A stretch of DNA of 13,199 nt, from positions 1-13,199 of the forward strand of contig DCUQ01000048.1 of assembly GCA_002327865.1 (NCBI GenBank), given 5' to 3'. Below the pieces are notes generated by a model, which saw only the letters and a list, made by a program, of their open reading frames with translations, was not told the DNA's origin and made no database searches. This document shows positions 1 through 6,836 of the stretch, in pieces; the first letter of the stretch is position 1; each line of letters starts with the position of its first letter. A program made the position numbers and the translations under genes. Source of the stretch: Syntrophaceae bacterium UBA2210 (GTDB lineage Bacteria; Desulfobacterota; Syntrophia; Syntrophales; UBA2210).

Positions 1-127
1 CTAATGTCGACTTCGGTAAAGATAACCGCTTTGAAACCTCCTGTACAGCCAATCCGCCATCCGTTGCCATCTTTACCGCTTCCTCTCGAAACTCTTTCGT
101 GTATCTCGCGTTGGGTATCCTTTCCAT
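1..127 (-). CDS. IS3-family transposase OrfA, N-terminal part (partial)
   Basis: Only the first 42 codons are in the window. They begin MERIPNARYTKEF, followed by REEAVKM, and later contain VSKRLSLPKSTL. This is the pattern of the helix-turn-helix protein (OrfA, HTH_8 type) that binds the ends of IS3-family elements and is joined to the DDE transposase OrfB by frameshifting. The ATG at 127 is preceded by GGAGGTG with proper spacing, which supports this start. The frame stays open to base 1, so the gene continues to the left. Whether the element is intact cannot be judged. Family recognition is from motif memory, not from a search. Confidence 0.75.
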   Translation of the reverse strand, partial: MERIPNARYTKEFREEAVKMATDGGLAVQEVSKRLSLPKSTL

Positions 128-170
128 TTTCACACCTCCGTCTTGGTTTTTACCTAAACATTGGTGTCCA
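1..170 (-). mobile_element. Terminal end of an IS3-family insertion sequence (partial)
   Basis: The first 170 bases hold one end of an insertion sequence whose body lies to the left of the window. Reading leftward, the outer end is probably at position 170 with TGGACACC, followed by a short leader with a GGAGG ribosome binding site and then the start of an OrfA-like transposase at 127. A terminal repeat a few dozen bases from the orfA start is the normal layout of this family. The exact outer boundary is inferred, because the opposite inverted repeat and the target-site duplication cannot be seen here. Confidence 0.65.
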
Positions 171-242
171 TTTTTTTCAACCTATCTCAGTTTCATATAT
201 GATATTGTTAGTTAATACCGGTACGAACTTGACCGGCGGGTT

Positions 243-1043
243 TCATTTTGGTTCTATAGCCGACTCCAATGGGGCGTTCTCGGTCTTCGGCACTACAAGC
301 CGTTGAATGTTTTCTAATCGAGATCTCAGATTGTTCAACTCACTCTCAAGATCCTGAACCTTTGTTTCGTAACTCCTGTTTTCTTCAAAAAGTTTCTGGT
401 TTTCAACCGAGAGTTCATTGTTTCTCGCTTCCAAGACATTCTCTTTCTCAAGCTTGCTTTCGTGCTCCCCGATTTTCGATCGGAGTTGTTCGTTTTCTCG
501 TTTGAGCGTTTCTGTTTCTTCCATAAACTTCTGGAGCTCTGACTTTATTCGTTTATTCTCTTTCTGAATATCTTCGCTTTCCCTTACTGCAGATTGAAGA
601 GTAACATTATCTTTCTTGGCCTCATCCAGTTCTTTTGTAAGCTTCTGAATTTTTACCTCAAGATTCTTGTTCTCGTTAATGATTTTCATAGACTCATCAA
701 GGGATGACTGGAGGTCATTTTTCCCCTTGGTAATTGATGCAACCTGCAACTGAAGGCTTTCGATCTGTTCTTTAAGCTTGTCGGGGTCTTCTTTTATTTT
801 CCTGATAAGCGTGGCAATTTCTTTTTGCAACGTGTCCGTTTTTTTATTGAGCCCCTGGTTCTCATTTTCAAGGGATGCGAGATATTTCTCCGTTTTACTT
901 AAATAGGCCTTGTAGTCGGGTTTTTCACCCCTTTCTGCGCCCCATATGTAATATCCAAGAACAATCCCACCTACAAACAAAATAGCTATAACGATCAAAT
1001 AGCCGGCTATATCTCTTTTCCCTTTAGTTATTATTTTGTTCAT
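243..1043 (-). CDS. Membrane-anchored coiled-coil protein of unknown function
   Basis: A 266-residue protein starting at an ATG preceded by AAGGAGAA. It has a short basic N-terminus (MNKIITKGKRD), a single hydrophobic segment at about residues 13-35 (IAGYLIVIAILFVGGIVLGY) and then about 210 residues rich in Glu, Lys, Leu, Asn and Gln with heptad-like spacing (repeated ENxxL and KxLxxEL patterns). This predicts one membrane anchor with the basic end inside and a long coiled coil outside the inner membrane. The final 20 residues are Pro-containing and look unstructured. I recognise no catalytic domain. A scaffold, spacer or envelope-organising role would suit the shape, but that is a guess. It is transcribed divergently from the Enzyme I gene and has its own promoter. 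A generic myosin-like coiled coil gives poor homology evidence, so any functional name would be unsafe. Confidence 0.75.
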   Translation of the reverse strand: MNKIITKGKRDIAGYLIVIAILFVGGIVLGYYIWGAERGEKPDYKAYLSKTEKYLASLENENQGLNKKTDTLQKEIATLIRKIKEDPDKLKEQIESLQLQVASITKGKNDLQSSLDESMKIINENKNLEVKIQKLTKELDEAKKDNVTLQSAVRESEDIQKENKRIKSELQKFMEETETLKRENEQLRSKIGEHESKLEKENVLEARNNELSVENQKLFEENRSYETKVQDLESELNNLRSRLENIQRLVVPKTENAPLESAIEPK

Positions 1044-1113
1044 ATGTCCGTTCTCCTTCCTCTCCGATCGTTGTTGCTATGATAGTGAACTTTCCTTTTT
1101 CCTTCTCGTTTTG

Positions 1114-1142
1114 ATAATGCTCTAATCCCTGCGTTTTGTCAA
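1114..1142 (-). promoter_or_regulatory. Sigma-70 type promoter for the coiled-coil gene
   Basis: On the minus strand a perfect -35 TTGACA (1142-1137) is followed by a 17-base spacer and CATTAT (1119-1114), four of six matches to the -10 consensus. Transcription would start near 1107, giving a leader of about 64 bases before the ATG at 1043. Its placement inside an overlapping minus-strand reading frame (1024-1389) argues that this stretch is regulatory rather than coding. Confidence 0.55.
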
Positions 1143-1322
1143 ATAGGGATTCTAGCCTGTCTTTAAGCTTCTTTAACCTTCCGGTTCCCGAATCCCACAC
1201 CGGATTTGAAGTCTGAGAAATAAGTCTTTCTTCCTGAAAATGAGCGTCCGGTATTTTTTGATGGAATTTTCTGTTTTCATTCTTCGTTAAATAAAGTAGG
1301 ATCGTGCGAAAGTTCGGAAAAT

Positions 1323-1344
1323 AACAATAAAGCATATTATTGTT
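1323..1344. promoter_or_regulatory. Inverted repeat just upstream of the Enzyme I gene
   Basis: AACAATAA (1323-1330) and TTATTGTT (1337-1344) form a perfect 8-bp inverted repeat around a 6-base spacer. It ends 20 bases before the ATG at 1365. It could be an operator for a dimeric regulator or a weak hairpin in the leader. The rest of the 1044-1364 divergent region shows only the minus-strand promoter. I could not place a convincing plus-strand -10/-35 pair. Confidence 0.35.
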
Positions 1345-1364
1345 GGCACACAGAAGGATAATTA

Positions 1365-3023
1365 ATGCCTGATAAACGAACAGTATCAATCATCCATGGG
1401 CGCCCGATTTCGCCGGGGCTAGCTGAGGGAATTATCCATGTCCATCGCAACATACTTGGCTCAATAGATGTCCCAGTGGACGTAGCACAACGCAACGTCG
1501 AGAAAGAGCTTTCACGGCTTGATTTCGCTACAGCTAAAATTTCGGATGATCTCGCCACTTTGGCAACCCGAGTCGAAAAGGAAGTCAATTCGAGACTTGC
1601 CAGCGTTTTTGTGGCTCATCAACTCATAGCTGAAGACTCCTCATTGAGAGAGGAAATAAGACGAGAGATCCTAGATAACCTGGTAACCGCGAGCAGTGCC
1701 GTGAAGACGGTATTTTTGCGCTGGGAGAAACGATTCCTGTCGATGGAGTCGCAGATATCCAGAGACAAAGGCGACGACATGCGGGATATTTCAATCCGCC
1801 TGTCCAATGCTCTTATGGGGATCACGGTTCACCCATTGGACGAGATCCCCCATGGCAGTGTGTTCGCTACCTCGCGTTTACTGCCGTCTGATACCGTTTT
1901 TCTCGCTGGCCGCTCCATCTCGGCAATTCTTCTGGAATACGGGAGTCGAGGCTCTCATGCAGCTCTATTTGTCCGCGAAATGGGCCTACCGTGCATCTCA
2001 GGAATTTCCAATATAATGACTACCGTGCCAAATGGCGAACTGGCTCTGGTGGATGCTGACACAGGAACCATCACGATTTGTCCCCAGGAGAAGCAGAAAC
2101 TCATCTTCCGGAGAAAGGTCGACGACAACGAGCATGCCCAACAAGTGGCACGTCAGCATGCTCTGGGTCCTGCGGTTACAAAAGATGATGTAACGATCTC
2201 CGTACTCGCCAATGTGGGATGCAGCGATGATACAGAAAGGGCCATGTTGAACGGCGCAGAGGGTGTTGGTCTGTATCGTATGGAGCGGGCCTACCTGGGA
2301 CGCGTTGTACCACCCAATGCCGATGAACTTCTAACTGAGATGCGCCAGACACTCGAAGCGGCCAAGGGCCACCCCATCTACTTACGTCTTCTGGATCTCG
2401 GCACCGATAAACAGTTGCCCTTCATGAAGTTCTTAGCGGAAACAAATCCCTCGTTAGGACGTCGAGGCATCCGCTTGCTTCGCGAGTATCCCGAAATTCT
2501 AAGAACCAATCTACTGGCAGTGCTGGAACTGTCCAAGGAATTCGACGTACGTGTTCTGGTTCCCATGGTCACGTTGCCAGATGATATCGCGGTGGTGAGA
2601 GAAATCCTCACGCAACTAGGGTCGGAACTGAAGATATCTACTTTTCCCCTGCTGGGAGCTATGATAGAAACTCCGGCAGCGGCTCTTTCAGCGCAAAATA
2701 TAACCAAGCACGCTGATTTCCTGAGTTTCGGCACAAACGATTTGACTCAATATGCGTTTGCAGCCGACCGCGAAAATGCTGCAGTGGAGCGATACTTTAA
2801 CGACGATTCTGATATCATATTCAGACTGTTGCGATTGACCCATGATGACGTACCAGATGTACCTCTTTCCGTGTGTGGCGAGCTTGCGGGGCGACCCGAG
2901 CACATCTCCAGGCTCCTGCAGTGTGGGATAAGAACGTTCAGCGTCGCCCCCCCATTAATTCCGATAGTCAAAGAAACCATCCGCAATTCCTTATGTACAG
3001 TGCCCTCGATGGGAAACCAATAA
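1365..3023 (+). CDS. ptsI: Phosphoenolpyruvate-protein phosphotransferase (PTS Enzyme I)
   Basis: 552 residues, close to the family's usual 570-575. The enzyme takes phosphate from phosphoenolpyruvate onto a histidine and passes it to HPr in the cytoplasm. The N-terminal half has SPGLAEG (16-22) and the phosphohistidine motif GSRGSHAAL with His-198, where most Enzyme I proteins read GGRTSHAAI. The C-terminal PEP-binding barrel is intact: GLYRMERAY with Arg-305, RLLDLGTDKQLPFM with Arg-341 and Lys-349, MIETPAAA with Glu-435, FGTNDLTQYAFAADRE with Asn-458, Asp-459 and Arg-469, and the catalytic-acid Cys-504 in VCGELAG. All residues needed for the reaction appear present. The ATG is preceded by AAGGA. 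No HPr, EII or HPr-kinase gene is adjacent, so its phosphate acceptor is unknown. The setting suggests an orphan or regulatory PTS enzyme. PEP synthase and pyruvate phosphate dikinase are excluded because there is no ATP-grasp domain. Confidence 0.9.
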   Translation: MPDKRTVSIIHGRPISPGLAEGIIHVHRNILGSIDVPVDVAQRNVEKELSRLDFATAKISDDLATLATRVEKEVNSRLASVFVAHQLIAEDSSLREEIRREILDNLVTASSAVKTVFLRWEKRFLSMESQISRDKGDDMRDISIRLSNALMGITVHPLDEIPHGSVFATSRLLPSDTVFLAGRSISAILLEYGSRGSHAALFVREMGLPCISGISNIMTTVPNGELALVDADTGTITICPQEKQKLIFRRKVDDNEHAQQVARQHALGPAVTKDDVTISVLANVGCSDDTERAMLNGAEGVGLYRMERAYLGRVVPPNADELLTEMRQTLEAAKGHPIYLRLLDLGTDKQLPFMKFLAETNPSLGRRGIRLLREYPEILRTNLLAVLELSKEFDVRVLVPMVTLPDDIAVVREILTQLGSELKISTFPLLGAMIETPAAALSAQNITKHADFLSFGTNDLTQYAFAADRENAAVERYFNDDSDIIFRLLRLTHDDVPDVPLSVCGELAGRPEHISRLLQCGIRTFSVAPPLIPIVKETIRNSLCTVPSMGNQ

Positions 3024-3043
3024 ACAAACAGTTCCAACAAGAC

Positions 3044-3090
3044 AAATTCTACGTGTCATTCAATGAAAAAGTAAAATTGTACGTGTCATT
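3044..3090 (+). repeat. Two direct copies of a 17-base sequence, 30 bases apart
   Basis: AAATTCTACGTGTCATT (3044-3060) and AAATTGTACGTGTCATT (3074-3090) differ at one base. They begin 20 bases after the Enzyme I stop codon. Short, closely spaced repeats of this sort occur in the ends of some insertion sequences (the IS21 family for example) and as tandem binding sites. Nothing else of an element is visible beside them, so the assignment stays open. Confidence 0.45.
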
Positions 3091-3385
3091 TTATATAGCG
3101 GTGTGGTTAGGTGGTCTATACAGCGCACGATGATCAAATCTTACTCCATTCTAAGAAAAAAGATGAACCCCGGCGCAGGAAAGAAAGCGGTAGAAAAAAC
3201 AAAAATAACTGTCCATAAGATCGCTGTAAGCTTGACAAAGAATCGACAAAAAATTTTCATATTTCAGGCAATATTTGCGTTCTATGCAACAAATGATACT
3301 GATTGAAAGCGCAATGATGATAATAAGTTGGCGTTATCTGGGTAAATTGCCGAAGCTATACAAATAGTCCCATATCCGTAGTGTC
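3091..3385. other. Non-coding stretch between Enzyme I and the tRNA fragment
   Basis: This stretch is AT-rich and holds no gene I can support. The only plus-strand frame (3103-3306, 67 codons) has no ribosome binding site and no recognisable motif. No GGCGGTG-type 5' acceptor strand occurs in the 80 bases before the tRNA T-arm, so there is no intact tRNA here. It reads as island-end filler or decayed DNA. Confidence 0.5.
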
Positions 3386-3413
3386 CCCCGTTCGATCCGG
3401 GGCACCGCCACCA
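3386..3413 (+). tRNA. 3' fragment of a tRNA gene (partial; likely attachment-site remnant)
   Basis: CCCCG (3386-3390), the T-loop TTCGATC (3391-3397) and CGGGG (3398-3402) form a perfect five-pair T-arm. It is followed by a seven-base 3' acceptor strand CACCGCC, discriminator A (3410) and encoded CCA (3411-3413). The matching 5' acceptor strand (GGCGGTG), D-arm and anticodon arm are missing upstream. Position 70 would be G rather than U, which argues against tRNA-Ala and tmRNA. The amino acid identity cannot be told from this half. A 3' tRNA end left in front of its own terminator is the usual footprint of integration into a tRNA gene. Confidence 0.65.
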
Positions 3414-3420
3414 TGATTTC

Positions 3421-3460
3421 AAGGGGTTATGAAGGTTGTCTTCATAACCCCTTTTCTTTT
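3421..3460 (+). terminator. Rho-independent terminator behind the tRNA fragment
   Basis: A perfect 14-bp stem (3421-3434 with 3440-3453) with a five-base GTTGT loop, continuing into TTCTTTT. It begins eight bases after the CCA and matches the normal position of a tRNA operon terminator. On the opposite strand there is no T-tract after the stem, so it works in the plus direction. Confidence 0.8.
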
Positions 3461-3501
3461 GACAAAAAATCTTAATGAAGCTTGCTGTTCTTTTTAGACC
3501 G

Positions 3502-3807
3502 TTATTTATGCCTTTTTTCACCGTACAGTATCCGCAGTTCTTCTTTTGCCTGCTCCAAAATACGCAATTGTTTCTTGTCCAGATTTTTGCCGGCCCGGTT
3601 GATATAGAATACGAGCATCGACATGGCGGAGCGAAATGGCGGGGACTTGCGGTTGGTGCTGTTATCTGCCGATTGCTTGAGCGACAGTGCAACCTTTCTG
3701 GGGTCCGTCCAGGTGAAAACACCTTTCTCCAGAGCAAGTGAATGGCTTTCTCTGGTAACCCTTCCGGACCAGTTCTTATTTGGCGATGACTCGGGTTTAT
3801 TCGACAT
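3502..3807 (-). CDS. DUF3175 family small protein
   Basis: I place the start at the ATG at 3807 (101 residues), where GAGG lies nine bases upstream. The longer frame from 3861 has only weak Shine-Dalgarno matches. The protein opens with a polar tail, then NWSGRVTRESHSLALEKGVF, TWTDPRKVALSLKQSAD, and then RSAMSMLVFYINRAGKNL followed by a helical Lys/Glu-rich end (LRILEQAKEELRILYG). This series matches my memory of DUF3175: W-S at the front, 'GVF..DPRKIA.SLK.SA' and 'SAMSML.FYINRAGKNL'. The family is a small cytoplasmic protein with no assigned function as far as I know. The gene is alone, between the tRNA scar and a decayed signalling gene on the same strand. Confidence 0.8.
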   Translation of the reverse strand: MSNKPESSPNKNWSGRVTRESHSLALEKGVFTWTDPRKVALSLKQSADNSTNRKSPPFRSAMSMLVFYINRAGKNLDKKQLRILEQAKEELRILYGEKRHK

Positions 3808-3916
3808 TTGCTGTGCCTCATCGGGCTTTTCGAGATTACCCGGCCGATGGAACCGCCGCATGCATTTACCGCTCGATGTCTTTCATTTTGAATCGACGTG
3901 GGATCAGTATTTAAAA

Positions 3917-4824
3917 TCAATTGGCTTTAAATTTAAAACCTTTTCCCCGGAATAACCTCAGGCATGCATCTGCCACATCGGCAACAGCTAGGATGCGAGC
4001 CTCCAATAGAATTTCTTTTCCTCTCAGGCCTCTTGGATAGCCGGAACCACATATAGTATCGGGTGTTCGAACTGCCGGTTGAAATAGGGATCCTTTGTTT
4101 CTATTGCTTCCCGGGTTTCTTCCCCGACTATATCTTTGTCGTCGGGGTGGACAAAGCGATCAGCGTATTCGCTGGACTTCATTGTATACCCGCCTGATTG
4201 TTCGGCCGTGGTGTGGAATATCTTGTAAAACTGGTCATTGAACGTAAAAACATCGCTGTCGATATCGTACTCCCAGTGGCCGAGATGTGCTATTTCCAGA
4301 GCGTTGGACAGTTGCGCCTTCTCGACTTGAAGGTCAGAATTTATACGCTCGCTGTCGGTGATATCGCGGACATTCATCACGAAGCCTGCAACTGCCGGAT
4401 TATCCAGAAGATTCTTGCCGATACCCTCCAGGGTACGCTCGGTGCCGTCTTTATGTCTCAGGCGGAAAACGTTGGGGACAGGTTCTTGCGCCAGCAATGC
4501 CTTGCCAAAATCAGCAATGGCCCTTGATTTATCTTCAGGCACAAGCAAATCCAGGGTTCTCGTTCCGGTCAACTCGTCCGGCCTGTAGCCGAGGATACGC
4601 TCTACTGAGGGACTCGCATAAGTGATGTTTGCCAGCTTGTCGATGACAAAAATAATGTCGGATGAGTTATGGATAATCGACTTGTAATACTCATCGCTTT
4701 TTCGCAAAGCTTCCCATGCTTTCTCGGGTGCTGATCCGGATTGTTCCAACTCCCGGATTCTCTGCTTCAATAGGACGTTTTCTTCGAGCAGTTTTTTATA
4801 CGTCGTCCCGGATTGATCTTTCAT
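3917..4824 (-). pseudogene. Decayed PAS-PAS ... HD-GYP signalling protein
   Basis: The reading frame starts at the ATG at 4824 (TAGGA upstream; the longer TTG start at 4866 has no such support) and gives 266 residues ending at 4024. It has a short coiled coil (about 5-30), a first PAS with PAC tail (43-160, including ITYASPSVERILGY and NVRDITDSER) and a second PAS (172-258, including HLGHWEYDI and RFVHPDDKD). The second PAS breaks at FNRQFEHPILY, where such domains normally go on for another 40 residues, and no output domain follows in frame. In another frame, from 4048 to about 3965, comes GSGYPRGLRGKEI then LLEARILAVADVADA, the signature of an HD-GYP c-di-GMP phosphodiesterase. That frame then loses homology and stops at 3917. 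The parent was probably a PAS-PAS-HD-GYP regulator that lost its middle and its frame. A shortened PAS-only protein could still be made. Confidence 0.75.
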
Positions 4825-4835
4825 TCGATGATTCC

Positions 4836-4852
4836 TATCGTAATAAACGATA
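4836..4852. promoter_or_regulatory. Short inverted repeat overlapping the PAS gene leader
   Basis: TATCGT (4836-4841) and ACGATA (4847-4852) form a perfect 6-bp inverted repeat with a five-base spacer, directly upstream of and touching the ribosome binding region of the start at 4824. It may be an old operator. It is short enough to be chance. Confidence 0.2.
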
Positions 4853-5121
4853 TTAACTGGAAACAAAAGAATGTGACAGCCGACGTTGATATGATAAATG
4901 TTTGTAAAATCTACCGGACAGTGACTGGAATGTCAAACTGAATATAATGGGTAATGGGTTAGTTGTTCGCCTTCCCCGTATCTTGCCGGCTTTTCGCCAT
5001 ATCGTAAAGGATTGCGCTGTTTTGCCAGGTAAAAACTGGAGGCAGTGATAAAAAGAGTTTAGTCCCTTGGGAATTTTCTCCGGTTTGTCTGCCACGGGTC
5101 TGTCAACGGATAAATCGCAAG
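4853..5121. other. Intergenic stretch between the PAS remnant and the amt-PII operon
   Basis: No supported gene. A plus-strand TATAAT (4943-4948) with a TGAC-containing -35-like match 16-17 bases upstream could be a promoter, but it leads into no reading frame with a ribosome binding site. Minus-strand frames here cross the operon terminator and are not credible. Confidence 0.4.
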
Positions 5122-5158
5122 AAAAAAGCTGGAGGAAAAACCTGTTTTCCTCCAGCTT
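5122..5158 (-). terminator. Rho-independent terminator of the amt-PII operon
   Basis: A perfect 14-bp stem (5126-5139 with 5145-5158) around a five-base loop. Read on the minus strand it begins 46 bases after the PII stop codon and ends in a run of six T residues followed by CTTG. It closes the operon and blocks read-through toward the PAS remnant. Confidence 0.85.
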
Positions 5159-5204
5159 GGCCATTGTTTTGTTTACGAATGACAAAAAGATTTTACTATA
5201 CGTT

Positions 5205-5546
5205 TCAATTGATTGCCGTACTGCCGCGTTCCCCGGATCCTACCCGAACAACTTCATTAAGATCGAAAACAAAGATTTTCCCGTCCCCGATCTGTCCCGT
5301 CTTCGCCACCCTTGTAATAGTCTCTATGGTTCGTTCGACGAAATCTTCATTCACGGCGATCTCGAACTTGACTTTCTTGAGAAGCCCCCCGATTTCCTTG
5401 GCTCCCCTGTATATCTGCGTTCTGCCTTTCTGCCTTCCCTGTCCGAGCACCGTGGATACGGTCATCAGATGAATATCCTCTTCTTCGAGAGCTTTTTTTA
5501 CCTCTTCCAGCTTATGCGGCTGGACGATTGCGATAATATATTTCAT
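5205..5546 (-). CDS. Nitrogen regulatory PII protein (GlnB/GlnK family), Tyr-51 replaced
   Basis: 113 residues, the normal PII length. PII trimers sense ATP/ADP and 2-oxoglutarate and, when paired with Amt, plug the channel when nitrogen is plentiful. The T-loop GQGRQKGRTQIYRGAKEIGG keeps Gln-39, Lys-40 and Tyr-46. Position 51, uridylylated in enteric GlnB/GlnK, is Glu here, so control by GlnD-type uridylylation at that site is not possible. The C-terminal signature TGQIGDGKIFVFDLNEV with Lys-90 is intact. The ATG follows AGGAGG, which overlaps the amt stop codon, and the gap between the genes is 12 bases, so translation is probably coupled. Being second in an amt operon points to the GlnK role of gating Amt. 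I leave the symbol blank because GlnB/GlnK assignment by sequence alone is unreliable. Confidence 0.93.
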   Translation of the reverse strand: MKYIIAIVQPHKLEEVKKALEEEDIHLMTVSTVLGQGRQKGRTQIYRGAKEIGGLLKKVKFEIAVNEDFVERTIETITRVAKTGQIGDGKIFVFDLNEVVRVGSGERGSTAIN

Positions 5547-5558
5547 GGTCGATACCTC

Positions 5559-6788
5559 CTATTCCAACAATGTATAAGCCGATTCATTGTGCTGAGTCAG
5601 ATCGAGGCCGATCAACTCGCTTTGCTTGTCGACTCTCATACCGATCAGAGAATCGATAATCTTGTATAAAACCCATGTAACCACCAGGGCGTAGGCTGAG
5701 CACACAACGAGATATGTTAACTGCGTGAGGAACAGTTTCGCGTTCCCCAGGAAAAGACCGTCGGCTCCGCCGCTATTGACCGCAACTGCCGCAAAAAGAC
5801 CGGTTGCCAATGTTCCCCAGATTCCGCCGATACCGTGAACGCCGAACACATCGAGGGAATCATCATACCCGAGCAGAGGTTTGAGTTTGGCGACCGCGAG
5901 ATAACACAATATGCCGGCGATAAAACCTATCGGTATCGAAGAGAGAATACTTACGAATCCACAGGCCGGAGTGATAGCAACCAGTCCCGCGATCCCACCG
6001 CTGACGATACCGAGAACCGTAGGCGCCCCGTCCATCTTCCACTCCATGAAAGCCCAGGCCATCCCGGCAGCGGCAGCCGCCGTATTCGTTGCGATGAAAG
6101 CGTGTGCCGCAAGCCCATCGGCTTGGAGGGCACTCCCCGCGTTAAACCCGAACCAGCCAAGCCACAGAAGCGCGCCACCTAAAAACGTTATGGGCAGGTT
6201 GTGGGGAGCGAACGCCTGTTTATTGTAGTTCAACCTCTTACCGATCAGGATAGCGATAAGCAGTGCCGAAACACCGGAGCTTACATGGACTACGATTCCT
6301 CCCGCGAAGTCGAGTGCTCCGATTCCGCCCAACCATCCGCCTGCTCCCCATACCCAATGGGCTATGGGGTCATAGACAAACGTCGCCCATAGTAATGTAA
6401 ACAGGGCAAGGGCGGAAAACTTCATTCTGCCCGCGAACGCGCCCACCATCAGCGCGGGCGTTATGATCGCGAACATTGCCTGGAATATCACAAAGGCCAG
6501 GTGCGGAATTGTGGTGGCGTAAACGCTGCTGGGATCCTGGCCCACCCCCCTGAGACCGATCCAGTCCAGACTGCCGATAATGCCTCCCACATCAGGACCA
6601 AAGGCGAGCGAGTATCCCAATAAGACCCACTGTAAGCTGACCAGACAAAGAATAGCAAAGCATTGGGTCAGAATAGACAGTATATTCTTTCTTCTCGCCA
6701 TTCCCCCGTAGAAAAAAGCTACTCCCGGTGTCATGATAAACACCAGCGCAGAACAGATTAATACCCACGCCGTATCTCCCGTATTCAT
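5559..6788 (-). CDS. amt: Ammonium transporter, Amt family
   Basis: 409 residues from the ATG at 6788, chosen because GGAGG lies eight bases upstream; an in-frame ATG at 6803 would put the ribosome site inside the gene. The protein begins directly with the first membrane helix (TAWVLICSALVFIMTPGVAF) and has about eleven hydrophobic segments. It shows no cleavable signal, unlike enteric AmtB. Family residues are present: Asp-160 in ALDFAGG, the twin pore histidines His-168 (VVHVSSG) and His-318 (FGVHGIGGIWG), Trp-212 and Phe-215 in LGWFGFNAGSA, and the early FYGGMARRKN. It is an inner-membrane trimeric channel carrying ammonium/ammonia for assimilation. It is first in an operon with PII behind it, under a sigma-54 promoter, which suggests induction when nitrogen is short. 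Confidence 0.96.
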   Translation of the reverse strand: MNTGDTAWVLICSALVFIMTPGVAFFYGGMARRKNILSILTQCFAILCLVSLQWVLLGYSLAFGPDVGGIIGSLDWIGLRGVGQDPSSVYATTIPHLAFVIFQAMFAIITPALMVGAFAGRMKFSALALFTLLWATFVYDPIAHWVWGAGGWLGGIGALDFAGGIVVHVSSGVSALLIAILIGKRLNYNKQAFAPHNLPITFLGGALLWLGWFGFNAGSALQADGLAAHAFIATNTAAAAAGMAWAFMEWKMDGAPTVLGIVSGGIAGLVAITPACGFVSILSSIPIGFIAGILCYLAVAKLKPLLGYDDSLDVFGVHGIGGIWGTLATGLFAAVAVNSGGADGLFLGNAKLFLTQLTYLVVCSAYALVVTWVLYKIIDSLIGMRVDKQSELIGLDLTQHNESAYTLLE

Positions 6789-6836
6789 GTTTTTTACCTC
6801 CATTAACTTTTTTGAAATCCGACATCCAGGAAATAA

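Noticed and set aside
1024..1389. 121-codon minus-strand frame in the divergent region
   Set aside because: It overlaps both neighbouring starts and contains the coiled-coil gene's promoter and ribosome site. Its internal ATG at 1335 has no Shine-Dalgarno sequence, and it has no known motif.
3103..3306. 67-codon plus-strand frame after Enzyme I
   Set aside because: No ribosome binding site, no motif, basic low-complexity composition in AT-rich DNA.
3386..3413. tmRNA or tRNA-Ala 3' end
   Set aside because: The acceptor strand has G at position 70 instead of the U needed for the G3-U70 alanine identity pair, and no tmRNA body is present upstream.
3282..3920. 212-codon minus-strand frame
   Set aside because: It runs through the tRNA fragment and terminator and over the DUF3175 gene in a different frame; only the DUF3175 frame shows family motifs.
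4825..4866. Longer PAS protein starting at TTG 4866
   Set aside because: The ATG at 4824 has a TAGGA site at proper spacing and gives the typical polar coiled-coil start; the extension crosses the leader inverted repeat.
4853..5185. 110-codon minus-strand frame upstream of the PAS remnant
   Set aside because: It is encoded across the perfect stem of the amt-PII terminator and has no homology signs.
5067..5669. 200-codon plus-strand frame opposite PII and amt
   Set aside because: Antisense shadow of two confidently identified genes.
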